From: Labyrinthula sp. Ha
Taxonomy: Eukaryota; Sar; Bigyra; Labyrinthulida; Labyrinthulaceae
Direction: 5' to 3'
Length of the DNA: 64,000 nucleotides
Assembly (NCBI GenBank): GCA_015227615.1
Contig: JAALGZ010000002.1
Coordinates: 248,001-312,000 of the forward strand
Shown here: one piece after another, positions 14,523 through 25,797 of the stretch
How the letters are laid out: the number at the start of each line of letters is the position of its first letter
Numbering within the stretch: position 1 is the first letter of the stretch
Position numbers and translations under genes: made by a program
Notes under the pieces: model-generated
What the model saw: the letters and a program-made list of their open reading frames with translations, nothing else
What the model was told of the DNA's origin: nothing
The model's database searches: none

Positions 14523-14870
14523 ATGGATAGAATGAAGCAGAAGAATATTCCACTTCCCCCACCTAGCTATCCTCCTGAAGCTTCATTTCAAAATTCGAAT
14601 GTTAGTGTTGGCAGAATGTGTGATAATATTCGTTATCAATTTTTGAAGAAAGAGGAACGATTCCAGCCTTTGCAGAACGATAAAACGACGAGAAAAGTTG
14701 AAAAACAAGCAAGCTGGGATGTAAAGAGTTCACTTGAAGAGTTTTATGCAAAACATAAGGAAGACAAAGAAAATTTAATATTTGTATTAACAGGAAAGGA
14801 ATCAGGATCCTTGAAACTTAAGGAACTAGAAAAATATGTGGATCTACTCGAAGCAGAAAAAACTTCTTAA
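14523..14870 (+). CDS. Hypothetical 115-residue protein, divergent from the BED-sHSP gene
   Basis: I do not recognise the family. The N-terminus is proline-rich (PLPPPSYPPE). The rest is charged and probably helical, with a likely coiled-coil end (LKLKELEKYVDLLEAEK). Gene status rests on the coding-like composition, length in AT-rich DNA and head-to-head promoter with a clear gene. After the TAA stop the same frame stays open for 29 more codons with a protein-like reading (LLELVAAAQARNKLLPIS), and a neighbouring frame then reads EIIEALLPN. The true gene may therefore be longer, for example through an unrecognised splice, or it may be decaying. Confidence 0.55.
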   Translation: MDRMKQKNIPLPPPSYPPEASFQNSNVSVGRMCDNIRYQFLKKEERFQPLQNDKTTRKVEKQASWDVKSSLEEFYAKHKEDKENLIFVLTGKESGSLKLKELEKYVDLLEAEKTS

Positions 14871-15624
14871 ACAACACTTCTCGAACTAGTAGCTGCTGCA
14901 CAGGCACGGAATAAATTACTTCCAATATCGAATTTTTTAGAACTCTTTTCGTTCCTTTAAAGGAAATTATCGAAGCACTCTTGCCGAACTAGGACAAACA
15001 GGTTGGAAAATAATCCTATCCTTTTGTTTTAACTAATATCTGCTTTGGAGACAGCAACTCGAGCATAGATATTTTTTGCAAAAAAGTCATTGCTCTGTTT
15101 AACTTTTATGTTGCGATGTATTTTCTATTCCGCTTATCTTATTAACGCTGGCTTGAGCTATGTTTGTTTGATTATACTCTTATTCAGAGCTTTTTGTAAC
15201 AAACACTATACCCTCATGACACATAACAAGAAAGATTGCTCAATCAATCGAATATACTTTTCTAATATTTTTTTTGTGAGTACAATCTTAATACCATTTC
15301 CCCTGAAGAAAATAAAGTTAATAGTTGATGCTACTGAACGTAAATCCTCGTTCGAAGACATGGTCTAAGGTCAATACAGTAGGGCAAGTGATACACTCTA
15401 TTGTGAATCAAGATTATTAAACACCTCTGAACTACTTTAAATTATTGACATTAACTCGTTAATATGGGATTTAGTGACACCTGATACCAACATGGATCTG
15501 CAGTAGAGCCTATACAAATGCCTCTATAATTTGCTACTTTTCACAATGGGTATAAATTAAGCATAAATAGTTAAGGAGTTTTGAACTGGACAGCATTTTC
15601 CAACTTACAGTTTGGAATATGTCC
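14871..15624. other. Intergenic, possible decayed 3' continuation of the 14523 gene
   Basis: The first 130 bp continue in coding-like fashion from the 14523 gene, as described there. A 92-codon plus-strand frame at 15090-15368 is hydrophobic and low in complexity, and nothing supports it as a gene. No RNA gene or clear repeat was seen. Confidence 0.35.
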
Positions 15625-15807
15625 TTAATAGTTGAATACAGCTGCGGCACCATTCACAAGCCTAAAATAAAAATAAATATATTCCTTCGAATGTTCTGAA
15701 CCATTTTTAGTTCTCCTACTCCTTTCTCTTAAACTTTTCACTTCAAAGACTCCGTTGTCAGTTCGATGAATTTTGTATATGGATTCAAATATATCGTATG
15801 AAGTCAT
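15625..15807 (-). pseudogene. Fragment related to the BED finger of the 13661 gene
   Basis: This 60-codon frame reads TKNGSEHSKEYIYF, which matches VSEHSKYYIYF in the BED-sHSP gene. Nine of the ten residues in the core are identical, yet several codons differ only at the third position (GAG/GAA, CAC/CAT, TCA/TCG). That pattern suggests an old paralogue that was once under selection, rather than a recent copy. The similarity ends after YIYF, and I could not find the cysteine and histidine ligands downstream. It may be a gene fragment or one exon of a split gene. The short match leaves chance possible. Confidence 0.35.
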
Positions 15808-18800
15808 ATTATCTTGCTATAATAATGAACCCTTCACCATAATATTACCTACAGGTTTGATAATTAGTAGTGCAACACATATTCATAAAATGATCCTGAC
15901 TTCGAAGAATGATAGCAAGTTTACTTGCTTAAATAAGGTTGGCCCTCGCTTACATCTGCTTAAAGCAACTTAATTTTTGGCAATTTTTATGAACTAAATC
16001 TAAGAACCTTTAGTACTGATGCTTGTACTTAATATGAACCAGTTTCACGATTATCTGGCTGTACCTAGCGGTACAGATATACTCTTCCATGTTTATGTCT
16101 AAGAAGAGAAATCACTACAAGGACTCTATGTTTGTTTTTAACTTTTTTTGAAGAGAATTATGTTAGGCAGTAAGACATGACAAGTCCTCTTTAATAACAA
16201 AGTAACAGTTTTGAGAAAAGTTTTCGGCTGATTGAGTGAGTTTGACTTCGCTTTGCAAGTACTTCAAGCTAGTGATGCGGATTTCACTCATTCAACCAAC
16301 AGTTAGATGAGAATTATCATTTTAAAAAATCTGCATGTCTCAAGGAGTTCCCCGAATAGCAGGGGTTAGATGTGATGACCATTTCTGTGTCTTCTGACTC
16401 CTTACCAGGTTTGATGCATTGTAGACATAAACTAAACTTGGTTTGCGCATTTAGCTTGAAAAACCTGGTTAAATATTTCACCAGCAAAAATTGAAAAACT
16501 TTTATGGTACTTCAGTTACTAATTGAGTTGTTTCAAATAGTGTTATCCTACCTATAGCTAAACAACTTGACTAAACTTCCATTCATTGGCATATTTCTGC
16601 ATTAGGCTATAGCTCATGTCATTAGAATCAATCTCTCTTGGAGACTGGGAATTGGCTCAATCAATTAAATAAAAGAGAAGTACTGACTGTTCTTAAATGG
16701 ACCCCCAAGAATATTGCAATCTCTTAATACTGCAAGAATTATGAGGCGATTCTTAATCAATAAGGACTCCTCAACTCCTTCAATTGTTATTTATTCTCTA
16801 TCTTAAATGCTCATTTTAACTTTTTCAGCGATTTCTTGCTTGTTCAAACTCCATAACATACTTAGCTTTCTTGCAAGATAATACCATTTCATTTATGTTT
16901 TTTTCTTCGCAGTTGATATAGATCCACACAGGTACTCTATATAAGTTTATCTTTTTGTGTTGTTATTTGGTTCAATTCTGGCAATCCTGATGTACTCTAT
17001 GAATTTGAATGAAGGAAGTGTGTCTGTGATCAACATACGATAGATGGTACGTACCAGTTGCTATGATCTTTATCAATGAAAACATTGCTGATGTTACAAT
17101 ATTTAGTTTTGAGGAAGGTGACCATAATATATCTCAATTAGCATCATTTGCAGATGGGGCGAAACCCAATCCTTTATATCTCTTACTAGAAATATGATAC
17201 TTGAACTTACTCCAGTATTATATTTAGAGTTTTCATGTCCAATAATGCTTAGATCAACTTGGAATATTCCAAAATGTAGGCAAATACCTCCAAATTTTGT
17301 ATTTGGAGTAATAGTTCAACTTTATATTCAATTTTTACTTCAGAATATTTGCTCATACGTTTGACGGGTTTTAGGAAAAAGGCGCCATAGGTTATTTTGA
17401 CTAATATTGATAATGAAATTAAGGAAGATGCTCGTCTTAAGGCTTTTTTAATGGAATCATCTCTGCTGGCCACAGGAGGTGGGGCTTCTTGCTTATGTTC
17501 TATATCGGCAAGTGTCAGTTTACTTAGACTTCATGGCCTCCATGTTTTCTAAGTGGAATATAAAAGAAGTCGTATGTTGATTATTGTATTTTTATTATTG
17601 CTTGGGGTTCTCTTAACTGAATCCTATATATTTAACCGGCCAAAAATATGAATATTTTATTTATTCTCATTCATTTAGGTAAAACCAGAAAGGAAACAAC
17701 TTAAACTAGACACTAGCTATATTTATATTTTCCACAACACGCCGTGTGGCACATAGCGTAGGAATTAACTCAAATAACATCACAAATAAGAGTGCGTATT
17801 CAATCTCAAAGCTCTTTCTTCAAGAATTTAATGAGTCTCCTTCCTTAATCAGCCCTTGAAATGATCGAAGCAGCAGGCATAATCTCAAGTTGCTTTAGGT
17901 AATGCTTCTATCATTTTTTGTCTTATCGTTTATTGCTGCTCTATTTTCTTTGTCTCCAGCTTGACCTCATTGGTAGTATAAGAATCTGTACAATGTTAAA
18001 TCTAGAGGTACACTTATATAAAGTTTTGACCTACGATATTCGTAATCTAGAAGAAAACGTAGAATTACAGCGAAATTGAAAACCAGATTGATTATTGCTG
18101 ATATGGTTTTAAACTCTGTTGAAGAATTTTACTCTACAAGAAGCGGGGTTTTTAGTTTTTTTTTATTTAGAATGCTTAAATATTTGACATCTTTGCAATT
18201 TTATCCTTCTCTTTATGGTCATTGTCTATATTAAAATTCTACATTTTAGTGCGCCCTTATGTTTACTAGTACATAGATGCAAAGAGGTGCAATAAACTAT
18301 AGTGAAGAGATTTTATAGAGCAAGAAGTCTTTCGTAATGTGGGATTTGCAACTAAATTTCCTAAAATTTACTCTACGAACAGGAGTATATAATGTTTTCA
18401 AAAATGCAACAAGTTTAATAGAGGAAAACCACATAGTGCTACAACAGAAAAAGTGTTGAGTATAACTTGCCAAGTAAGTTCTTCTTTATTCTATGACGAT
18501 GGACTCTAAGCGGGGCTCTATGATTTAGACGTTCATAAAAATCTGTAGGATTTATTATGCTTTGATTGTAGTTGGCGCGTGAATGGTCGATATTTCAATG
18601 GAGATGTACTTTCATAATGGATTTCATGCGGTAAGCCTCTTGAAACGTCCTATATTGTACGGAATGTAAGTCCAGCAATCATTATAGTTGCTTTGAGGTA
18701 GTTAATGAAGTCCATTAAAACAAAAAGGATATTTTTTTCTTTGCTGTCTTACTCTTCCAAACAAGTAAAATAAACTAGTCTGAGAAACATTCATTGTCCT

Positions 18801-19165
18801 AGCCTTAGAAAGCATTTCACCACAGGTTACACTTATTTTCATGTAAAGGGACAAAAGTGTTTCATAAATCGAAGGATCAAACATCGGAAACCTTTGATCT
18901 CAGTTCAATGCTACTAAATTTTAGAAAACGCTCTGGACATTGGTACGAAACTACTGGTTGGAATACTAACTTTTATATTATGATTAATCCAACCGGGATG
19001 CTATTAAAGAACCTCCCTGGACTATATAACCATACAAAACACTTCACCTCAACCACATTAATTGATGCAGTGTTAACCTGTTTGATTATAACTTTTTCTT
19101 TTCTAGAAATGTAACAACACCGCTCTCACTGATTGTTTGAAACTTGAAAAGATATTTCTAACGAG
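15808..19165. other. Intergenic stretch without a supported gene
   Basis: About 3.4 kb of AT-rich DNA. The longest frames (74 codons at 17249-17473 minus and 85 codons at 18857-19114 plus) carry no known motif and no consistent splice partners. I see no RNA gene or structured repeat. Confidence 0.5.
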
Positions 19166-19363
19166 ATGAGGAAAGCATATCCGGAAAATTTTTTCTTTAG
19201 TATCTCTCGCGCGAGATATCAAGAAGACTTGTCTTGGGAAGCTCTCGAGAAAACTCTCTCGGTAGAAATGCCTAACTTGAACAGAAGGCTCTCAAGATAT
19301 AAAACAAATGTGACGTTACCACAACTGGTAATAGAAAAAGCAAAGAAATCGCGGGAATCATGA
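19166..19363 (+). CDS. 65-residue upstream ORF overlapping the NEMF start
   Basis: The frame begins with ATG at 19166 and ends with a TGA that shares four bases (ATGA, 19360-19363) with the NEMF start codon. The product is basic (PNLNRRLSRYKT, VIEKAKKSRES), has no cysteines and matches no family I know. It could be a separate microprotein on a dicistronic transcript, with reinitiation at the overlapping ATG, or a regulatory upstream ORF. It is unlikely to be an NEMF exon, because the NEMF N-terminus is already complete at 19360. Its length alone could arise by chance; the exact overlap makes it worth noting. Confidence 0.35.
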   Translation: MRKAYPENFFFSISRARYQEDLSWEALEKTLSVEMPNLNRRLSRYKTNVTLPQLVIEKAKKSRES

Positions 19364-21981
19364 GATCTAAGAACAGAATGACTCTACTCGACATCCTCTG
19401 TTTAACTGAAGAACTTAAGCAAAAATTATGTGGAATGTTTGTGCAAAATATTTATGACCTTGACTCTAGATCATTTTGTCTCAAATTTTCAAAACCTGAC
19501 CAACCAAAACTCTTCCTCACAATTACCCAACGCTGTTTTTACGTGACAGAAACTTTGGCTTCTGAAAACACCTCACTGCCATCAAATTTTGCCATTAAAC
19601 TTAGAAAACATATAAGGAAGAAAAAATTATTTGATTTTAAAACTCTTGGAAAGGATAGAGTTATAAAACTTGACTTTGGACAGTTTTTTATTCTTGTTGA
19701 ATTTTATGCTTCTGGAAATATTTTACTCACCGATTCAGAATATAAAATTTTGTCCGTTCTAAGAATTTATTCTGTTAATGATAATAAGGTAGCCGTTAAC
19801 TACACCTATCCGTTGGAGAATGTTGTTGAAGTATTGAATAAGCCTGGTGATGAGAGTTTGTTAAGTTTGAGAAGAGCTGCAAGAAAGGTAGAGGGTGGGA
19901 AAAAAGTGTCCAACGTTTTGTTTTCAAAATTTTCTTCAGTGTCTAAGTTTGGTAAGGATGTTCTGCTGCATGGGATGGCAATGGTGGGGCTTGATGTCAA
20001 CAAAGAATTGCTTGAGTTAGATGAAGAAGAGCAGCAGAAGTTATTTGAAGGGTTACTCATTGCACATGAGTTACTAGAGAATACATCAAAAAGAATGGAG
20101 TATAACATTTCTTTTGTTGATACGGGTGGTTCAGGAGCAAAGGCGTATAATTCTTTTGACTGTGTACGGTTTAAGCAGTATGAAAATCAAGGTTTGCAGT
20201 TTATTAAGTTTGAAAGCTTTAACGAAGCCGTGAGAGAGTTTTTTTCCAAGTTAAATTCCCATAGGATAGAAAGGCAACTTCAGACTGTTAAGAATGCCGC
20301 TGAGAAGAAGTTTAACAAAGTTAAGAAAGAGCAAACTGAGCGAATAGAGAAAATGAAAGAGGACTCTGAAGTCGAAGTTCAAAAGGCACAGTTAATCTTG
20401 TCTTCTTTGCAAGTAGTACAAAACTGCCTGGCGGTGATCAACTCGGCTTTAGAAAATTCACTTGATTGGGGTGAAATGCAACAGTTAGTTGATAATGAGA
20501 AGAAGAAAGGAAATCCTGTGGCAAAAATAATTAAAAAGTTAAATCTTGAGAAACAGAAGGTTGAAGTTATTCTTGAAGGAGAATCTGTAGTGCTGGATGT
20601 TTCTAAATCAGCGCAAGCAAATGCAGATCAATATTTTCAAAAAAGCAAGAGGTCAGTTCGAAATGCTAAGATTGCTGCGAAAGTGAGTGGAAAGTTAATA
20701 TCTGAAGCAGAAAATAAAATGTCAAAGGATATTGAAACTCAGACGAACCAAAGAAATATTAAAATGTCAAAGTTAAGTAAAAAGCGCACTGCTTTTTGGT
20801 TTGAGAAGTTTCATTGGTGTTTGACATCCTCCGGGAACCTTGTAATTGGAGGAAAATCATCGCAACAAAATGAAGTTTTAGTAAAAAGATATTTGAGAAA
20901 AAATGATTTATTTATTCACGCAGATTTACATGGAGCACCTACAGTAATTTTAAGGGCAAAATCTTCCGATATAAATCTGACTGGAGATTACACAAATAAT
21001 GTTTTACCATTTAATCTACGTGATGTCAATGAGGCCTGTACGTTTGCTGTTTGTAGAAGTAAGTCATGGGAGTCTAAGAAGCTGAATAAAGTTTACTACG
21101 TGTTTGCTAATCAAGTGTCTAAGACTGCACCATCAGGTGAATACCTTAGTGTTGGAAGTTTCATGATTCGTGGAAGAAAAAATTTTGTTAGTGTTAATAG
21201 GTTGGAAATGAGTTTTGGTTTCTTGTTCAAACTAGATGAAACTCAGCCGAGTTTTGAAGAGAGGGAAGATGAATGGAAGTTGGAAACGGACTCAGCATTT
21301 GAACAAATTTCGGTTGCTGAATCCTCGTTAGAAGGAGAGAGTTCACTAATTCGTAGTGCAGATGTCAAAGTTATTAAGCAGCAAAATAAGGTTGAAAAAA
21401 GAGAAGTGGAAGAACGATTAAAAGAGGCTCAAGATAATAATGTAAGAAAAAGTACTCGGGGTAAGAAAGGTAAGCTGAAGAAAATTAAAAAGAAATATCG
21501 GGATCAATCTGCGGAGGATAGAGTTGCTGCAATGAAGGCTTTAGGTCATAGGGTTGATGAAGTGAAAATTTCGGAATCAGATTCAAAGAAAAATATTCAA
21601 AATGGTGCCTCAACGAAATCAGAAATTTCGAAGAAAAGATTACCTAAGAGCGAAAAATTCGAAACCGAGGAACATACGTTGATGGAAGAAGATTTTCGAG
21701 TTCAGGGTTATACAAAATATCCCACTAAAGATGATGTTCTACTTTATGCAGTTCCTCTCTGTGCCCCAAATCTCTCCAGTTACAAGTATTCGATCAAGTT
21801 TCAACCTGGCACTGCTAGAAGAGGTAAAATGTCAAAGGAGATACTTGTTCGTTTCAAACAACTATCTACTGCGACTGAAGAGGAGAAGTTTTTAATGAGT
21901 TTAGTGGATGAGAACTATGTTATCACGAGCTTACTGACGGGAATGAAATTACAATCAAAAGGCAGGGGGCAGCTGCGGTGA
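19360..21981 (+). CDS. NEMF/Rqc2 ribosome quality control protein
   Basis: An intronless 873-residue protein. NEMF (Rqc2/Tae2 in yeast) binds the 60S subunit still holding peptidyl-tRNA after a stalled ribosome splits, recruits the ubiquitin ligase Listerin/Ltn1, and adds C-terminal Ala/Thr (CAT) tails. The NFACT-N domain fills residues 1 to about 270 (LCGMFVQNIYDLDSRSF; LGKDRVIKLDFGQFFILVEF). D11, D99 and R100 align with the yeast D9, D98 and R99 needed for CAT tailing, so that activity is probably kept. A charged coiled coil covers about 290-460. The NFACT-R domain starts near 478 (FEKFHWCLTSSGNLVIGG; LFIHADLHGAPTVILR). A lysine-rich linker follows, then NFACT-C from about 780 (DDVLLYAVPLCAPNLSSYKY). 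It is somewhat shorter than yeast (1038) or human (1076). The start fits the family's usual N-terminus. Confidence 0.96.
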   Translation: MRSKNRMTLLDILCLTEELKQKLCGMFVQNIYDLDSRSFCLKFSKPDQPKLFLTITQRCFYVTETLASENTSLPSNFAIKLRKHIRKKKLFDFKTLGKDRVIKLDFGQFFILVEFYASGNILLTDSEYKILSVLRIYSVNDNKVAVNYTYPLENVVEVLNKPGDESLLSLRRAARKVEGGKKVSNVLFSKFSSVSKFGKDVLLHGMAMVGLDVNKELLELDEEEQQKLFEGLLIAHELLENTSKRMEYNISFVDTGGSGAKAYNSFDCVRFKQYENQGLQFIKFESFNEAVREFFSKLNSHRIERQLQTVKNAAEKKFNKVKKEQTERIEKMKEDSEVEVQKAQLILSSLQVVQNCLAVINSALENSLDWGEMQQLVDNEKKKGNPVAKIIKKLNLEKQKVEVILEGESVVLDVSKSAQANADQYFQKSKRSVRNAKIAAKVSGKLISEAENKMSKDIETQTNQRNIKMSKLSKKRTAFWFEKFHWCLTSSGNLVIGGKSSQQNEVLVKRYLRKNDLFIHADLHGAPTVILRAKSSDINLTGDYTNNVLPFNLRDVNEACTFAVCRSKSWESKKLNKVYYVFANQVSKTAPSGEYLSVGSFMIRGRKNFVSVNRLEMSFGFLFKLDETQPSFEEREDEWKLETDSAFEQISVAESSLEGESSLIRSADVKVIKQQNKVEKREVEERLKEAQDNNVRKSTRGKKGKLKKIKKKYRDQSAEDRVAAMKALGHRVDEVKISESDSKKNIQNGASTKSEISKKRLPKSEKFETEEHTLMEEDFRVQGYTKYPTKDDVLLYAVPLCAPNLSSYKYSIKFQPGTARRGKMSKEILVRFKQLSTATEEEKFLMSLVDENYVITSLLTGMKLQSKGRGQLR

Positions 21982-24900
21982 TCTTCTGTTGTAACTGAAT
22001 TGCCTCTCAGATGGTTGGAATTCAATAATTTCCAATGCACAGGAGTGGATGCTTCCTCTTCTTTTGCTGAGGAAACCCTCAAATGTAGAATTTCTCTGGC
22101 GTTGTCGAGTGAACATTTTTCTCTACCTGATGAAATAACTACATGTATTCAAATGTGTTACCTAAATCTATGGTAGTACAAATTTCTCTGATTTAATTGG
22201 AACTAGTCTAGCTAATTACAGTAAGACATTTCTTTAAGAAATAAAGAATAGTTGATAACAAGAAATCATTGACTTCAATAACAGAGGTACCATCAGGAAA
22301 CCTGTAAGGCATTAGACTTAAGGGATATGGGTAACGCGTTCAGGTTTTAACCTGAACTCTCTGGGAGAATTTTTATCTCTACGAGGAAAACACATGGCTT
22401 AAATTCTAACCAGCTAAAATTTCATATATGTTTCCTCTTACTCTAGATATAGTCTTTTAAAACAGTGACTTTGTATTTCATTCATAAATTTCATCATTTT
22501 GTTCAAGGCTCTTGAGGTTTTTGTTTTCTTGCCACTTGTTTCGCTAATTAACTTCAATATGACAGCTTCATGATCTAATTGCATAAGGCAGCATCCAAAA
22601 AATAAGAAGTTGGGTGAAGACATTATAATATTAGGAGAAAATATGTTCAGATGAATGAGCTTAACGATACACCTCTGCTTCTTTGAAAAAATCATAAGAG
22701 AAAAGGTGAGATTTCCCCATAATTTTATCATCCCAGTTCACTTACAGAAAGCATATATCGGAAACAAAAGTGTCTTTTAAGAAAACCTAGTATACTGAGG
22801 ATTTAATTTCTCATAAGGATCATTAAAGAAAAACACAATTTCATTGTGTACCTTTCCCCAAATGAAGTTATTCTAGGTTGGTTTCTGATTCTAATGAAAC
22901 TACAAAATCATTTCCTCTAGTGCATCGGTGTTCGACGGCGAAAATGTTTCATAGTCCAGTCCGCAATCTCGTCTGAGGTTTTATAAGTAAGTTTTAGTGG
23001 CAGGAGATGAAATCGAGCTAGGAAATGCATGAGGCGTAATTCAAGCACCCGGCAGGTATGTGACATCTTATATATATAGTTTTACTAACTAGTTAAGCAA
23101 TTACTTTGTCCTCAATTTTTTTACAAAATGATATAGCTCCCAAATACGTTATCTATGCCAACGAGAATTCAATAAGCTAATTTTCATTAATAAAACTGTA
23201 AGCTTTGAGGTTTTTATACAAGAAGCACCAATCCCCTAGAAACTTAAGCAATCCTCCCTGATTAAGTGAAGCAGCTAAAGTAAAAAATATACTAAAAGCA
23301 AATAAAATCTTATGGGGCTAAGAAAGGTAAACCAAGGCGATAAAGTAAGCAAAGAGAGCTGGCTGAGATAGACCAGATTTTAATGATACAAGTTTTGCAT
23401 GAGGCCAAATTTGGAAGCGTAAGTATGCTGGAATCTAAACACATAACCACCGTAATTTAAATTATGATAATCGATATAACTGTCTATTTGTCGCAAAGGG
23501 AATTGTATCGAAGCAAGTAGCCTAATCTTCATCAGATAGACAACAGCTAACAATGAAGGAATGAGGTATAAGCTATATCTGGTGTAGCGCTGGGAGCTAT
23601 TAAACTAACGTCGATTAAAAGCCGTTTCATTTCAGTTGTTTGGGTTATAGAGGTTAAGTACAGATATAGCTGTACACCTGTAAAAGGAGAGTTTCGCTAA
23701 AAATTTTGGTTTTCTTCTGGTGATATCACCCTGATTAAGCTCAAGAATGACAGAACTAACTCATGACCTATATAATATCTGTGGTAGAACAAGACACAAG
23801 ATAACAATTTGCTACATTCCATACAGTTACCTCAGCTAATTACCTGATTTCACTACAACTTTGGAAAATGTCAATAGATTGCTGTAAATAGGAAATGATC
23901 TTGAATTCGTACCTATACAATTATAGATGAAAGGATTTGTTCTCTGCGGTATCATCAAAGATTCAGAAGTATTAAGCAGTAACTGAAAGCTGAGAGAGCT
24001 ATAGGTTATAGCTAATCAATCGACTAGTGTAATATAAGCTGTCATCAGTAGAGTTAGGAAACCAATTTGCTACGAAATCATTCTCATGAGAATGTTAAAG
24101 CAAATAATAAGCAGTAGCCACCGGAATTAATTTAATATTTATTTCGACATTATCAAAGTAAAATAAATAATAAATGCGTTAAAACTAGTGACCGTAGTAA
24201 TCTTATTGTGAAGCAACATAAATGTTAAAACGATATACTAAATCTTAACTATGAGCATTGCTGATTCCTAACGACCAGCATACTAGACCCCCAAAAAAAA
24301 TGGGAATTCTCTTTATATTATTTTATAAAAGCGTGGGTCTGCTGCATGGCATTGAATGATTATTCTTGTAGCAGGAGTGTTGACAATAATTTGCAAAAAA
24401 AAATATTTTTTTAATTAAATATTAGCTAGTTAATGTATGCATACTCTGTACACTGACCAAGTATACTGCCTACTTTCTTAGATAAGTTAGAAAGACAACA
24501 TTTTCTTCTATGATGCGTGTCAATAGACATAAGTGACTCACTCAGTTTCCTATAATATGCTCAACTTGGCCAAATTTAAAAACAATGACGCTAATATTTT
24601 TCAAAGAAAATAACATATAACTAGATTGAGTAAGTGTTAGTTAGTGAATGTATTCATCAAGATATGAGAACATCTCCTAGCGTTTAAGAATGTTCACATT
24701 AATTAGAAGAATAGCAGGTCGCTGGTTCTAATCAGCACCTATGTAAAATTTCAGAGATAACGTATATGAACGGATTATCTTTAATTTTCATTCCTGTACT
24801 CCTGGCTCTAACATTTTCCTTTTGTATCTCCTTAATATTTATTGACTTGATATAATTTTAAGCACTAAAACAAACTGCAATAAATGATTATATGGTGAAA

Positions 24901-25797
24901 TTATGTTTGATTTCTAGTATGTACAATGAAAAAAATAACCTCAATCTTATATTCTAGAGTTGAAATGAAGAACCAAAGAAACCGTTTGCTGTGTTTCATA
25001 TGTTAGATATAGGGAGATACTTGGTTCTTGTCATTGAAGTAATTCAAGCATGTACTTTTTTGTTAGAAAATTTATTGCGGCACAAATAAAATGAATTTTT
25101 AAATGATGAAATTTCATTAACTGTCGAGGTGGAAACGTGTTCTTGCGACCAGAGATAGAATTCTTTTTTGAGTGTCTTATTCTAAGATTTCATGGTTACT
25201 TCATCCTAACCACGAAGGAAAGTTATTATTATTGGGCTTGCTTTGCTTAAAATGGCAAAATTATCATTGATAATATTATGGTAATCTTTTCCCATTTGAT
25301 CGAGACTGAGAATCGCGTTGTTTATAGTTGATAGACGTTTCGTTGAACAGTGAGGCATAAAGTGCAAAAAAGAATGGGATTTTGCTGGAATAAAAGAAGA
25401 ATGTAATGAAGATAAGAACGATTAAACCTTTTGTCATTTGGTTACTTACACTAAATGTATGGCTCAGCCGATTTTGGCAAGTAACAGGGGAAGCAATAAC
25501 AATTTATATCTACTACAAGAAGCTTGCTGTACCCTTTTAGCTGCTAATCTTCTATTATATGGGTAGTGTCTGTGCCTAGGATAAATGTAAAATGACCCTA
25601 AGCTGCAAAATAGCACCAACTTGCTTTGTGTAACCCAGATATCTCTACTATAAGTATTTCACCATTAGATTTCCCGCACTCTTCATTTATCCATAAGAAC
25701 CAGTGGAGCATCACGTAGAAATATAATACAATACAGCATTACCATAGATTTTACGATTGCTTCTGAAACTGTTTCGTGGATAACAAGGAAAAATAAA
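21982..25797. other. 3.8-kb intergenic stretch without a supported gene
   Basis: AT-rich and rich in stops on both strands. A 97-codon minus-strand frame at 22438-22731 ends in a charged stretch (SGKKTKTSRALNKMMKFMNE) but has no family match or intron partner. I cannot separate it from chance. No repeat array or RNA gene was recognised. Confidence 0.5.

Noticed and set aside
19806-20108. 100-codon minus-strand frame inside NEMF
   Set aside because: Serine- and asparagine-rich shadow of the NEMF coding strand.
22438-22731. 97-codon minus-strand frame downstream of NEMF
   Set aside because: No motif, no plausible splice partner and low-complexity composition. It cannot be separated from chance.
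24715-24750. GGTTCTAATC sequence resembling a tRNA B box
   Set aside because: No matching acceptor stem, D arm or A box within about 75 bp upstream.
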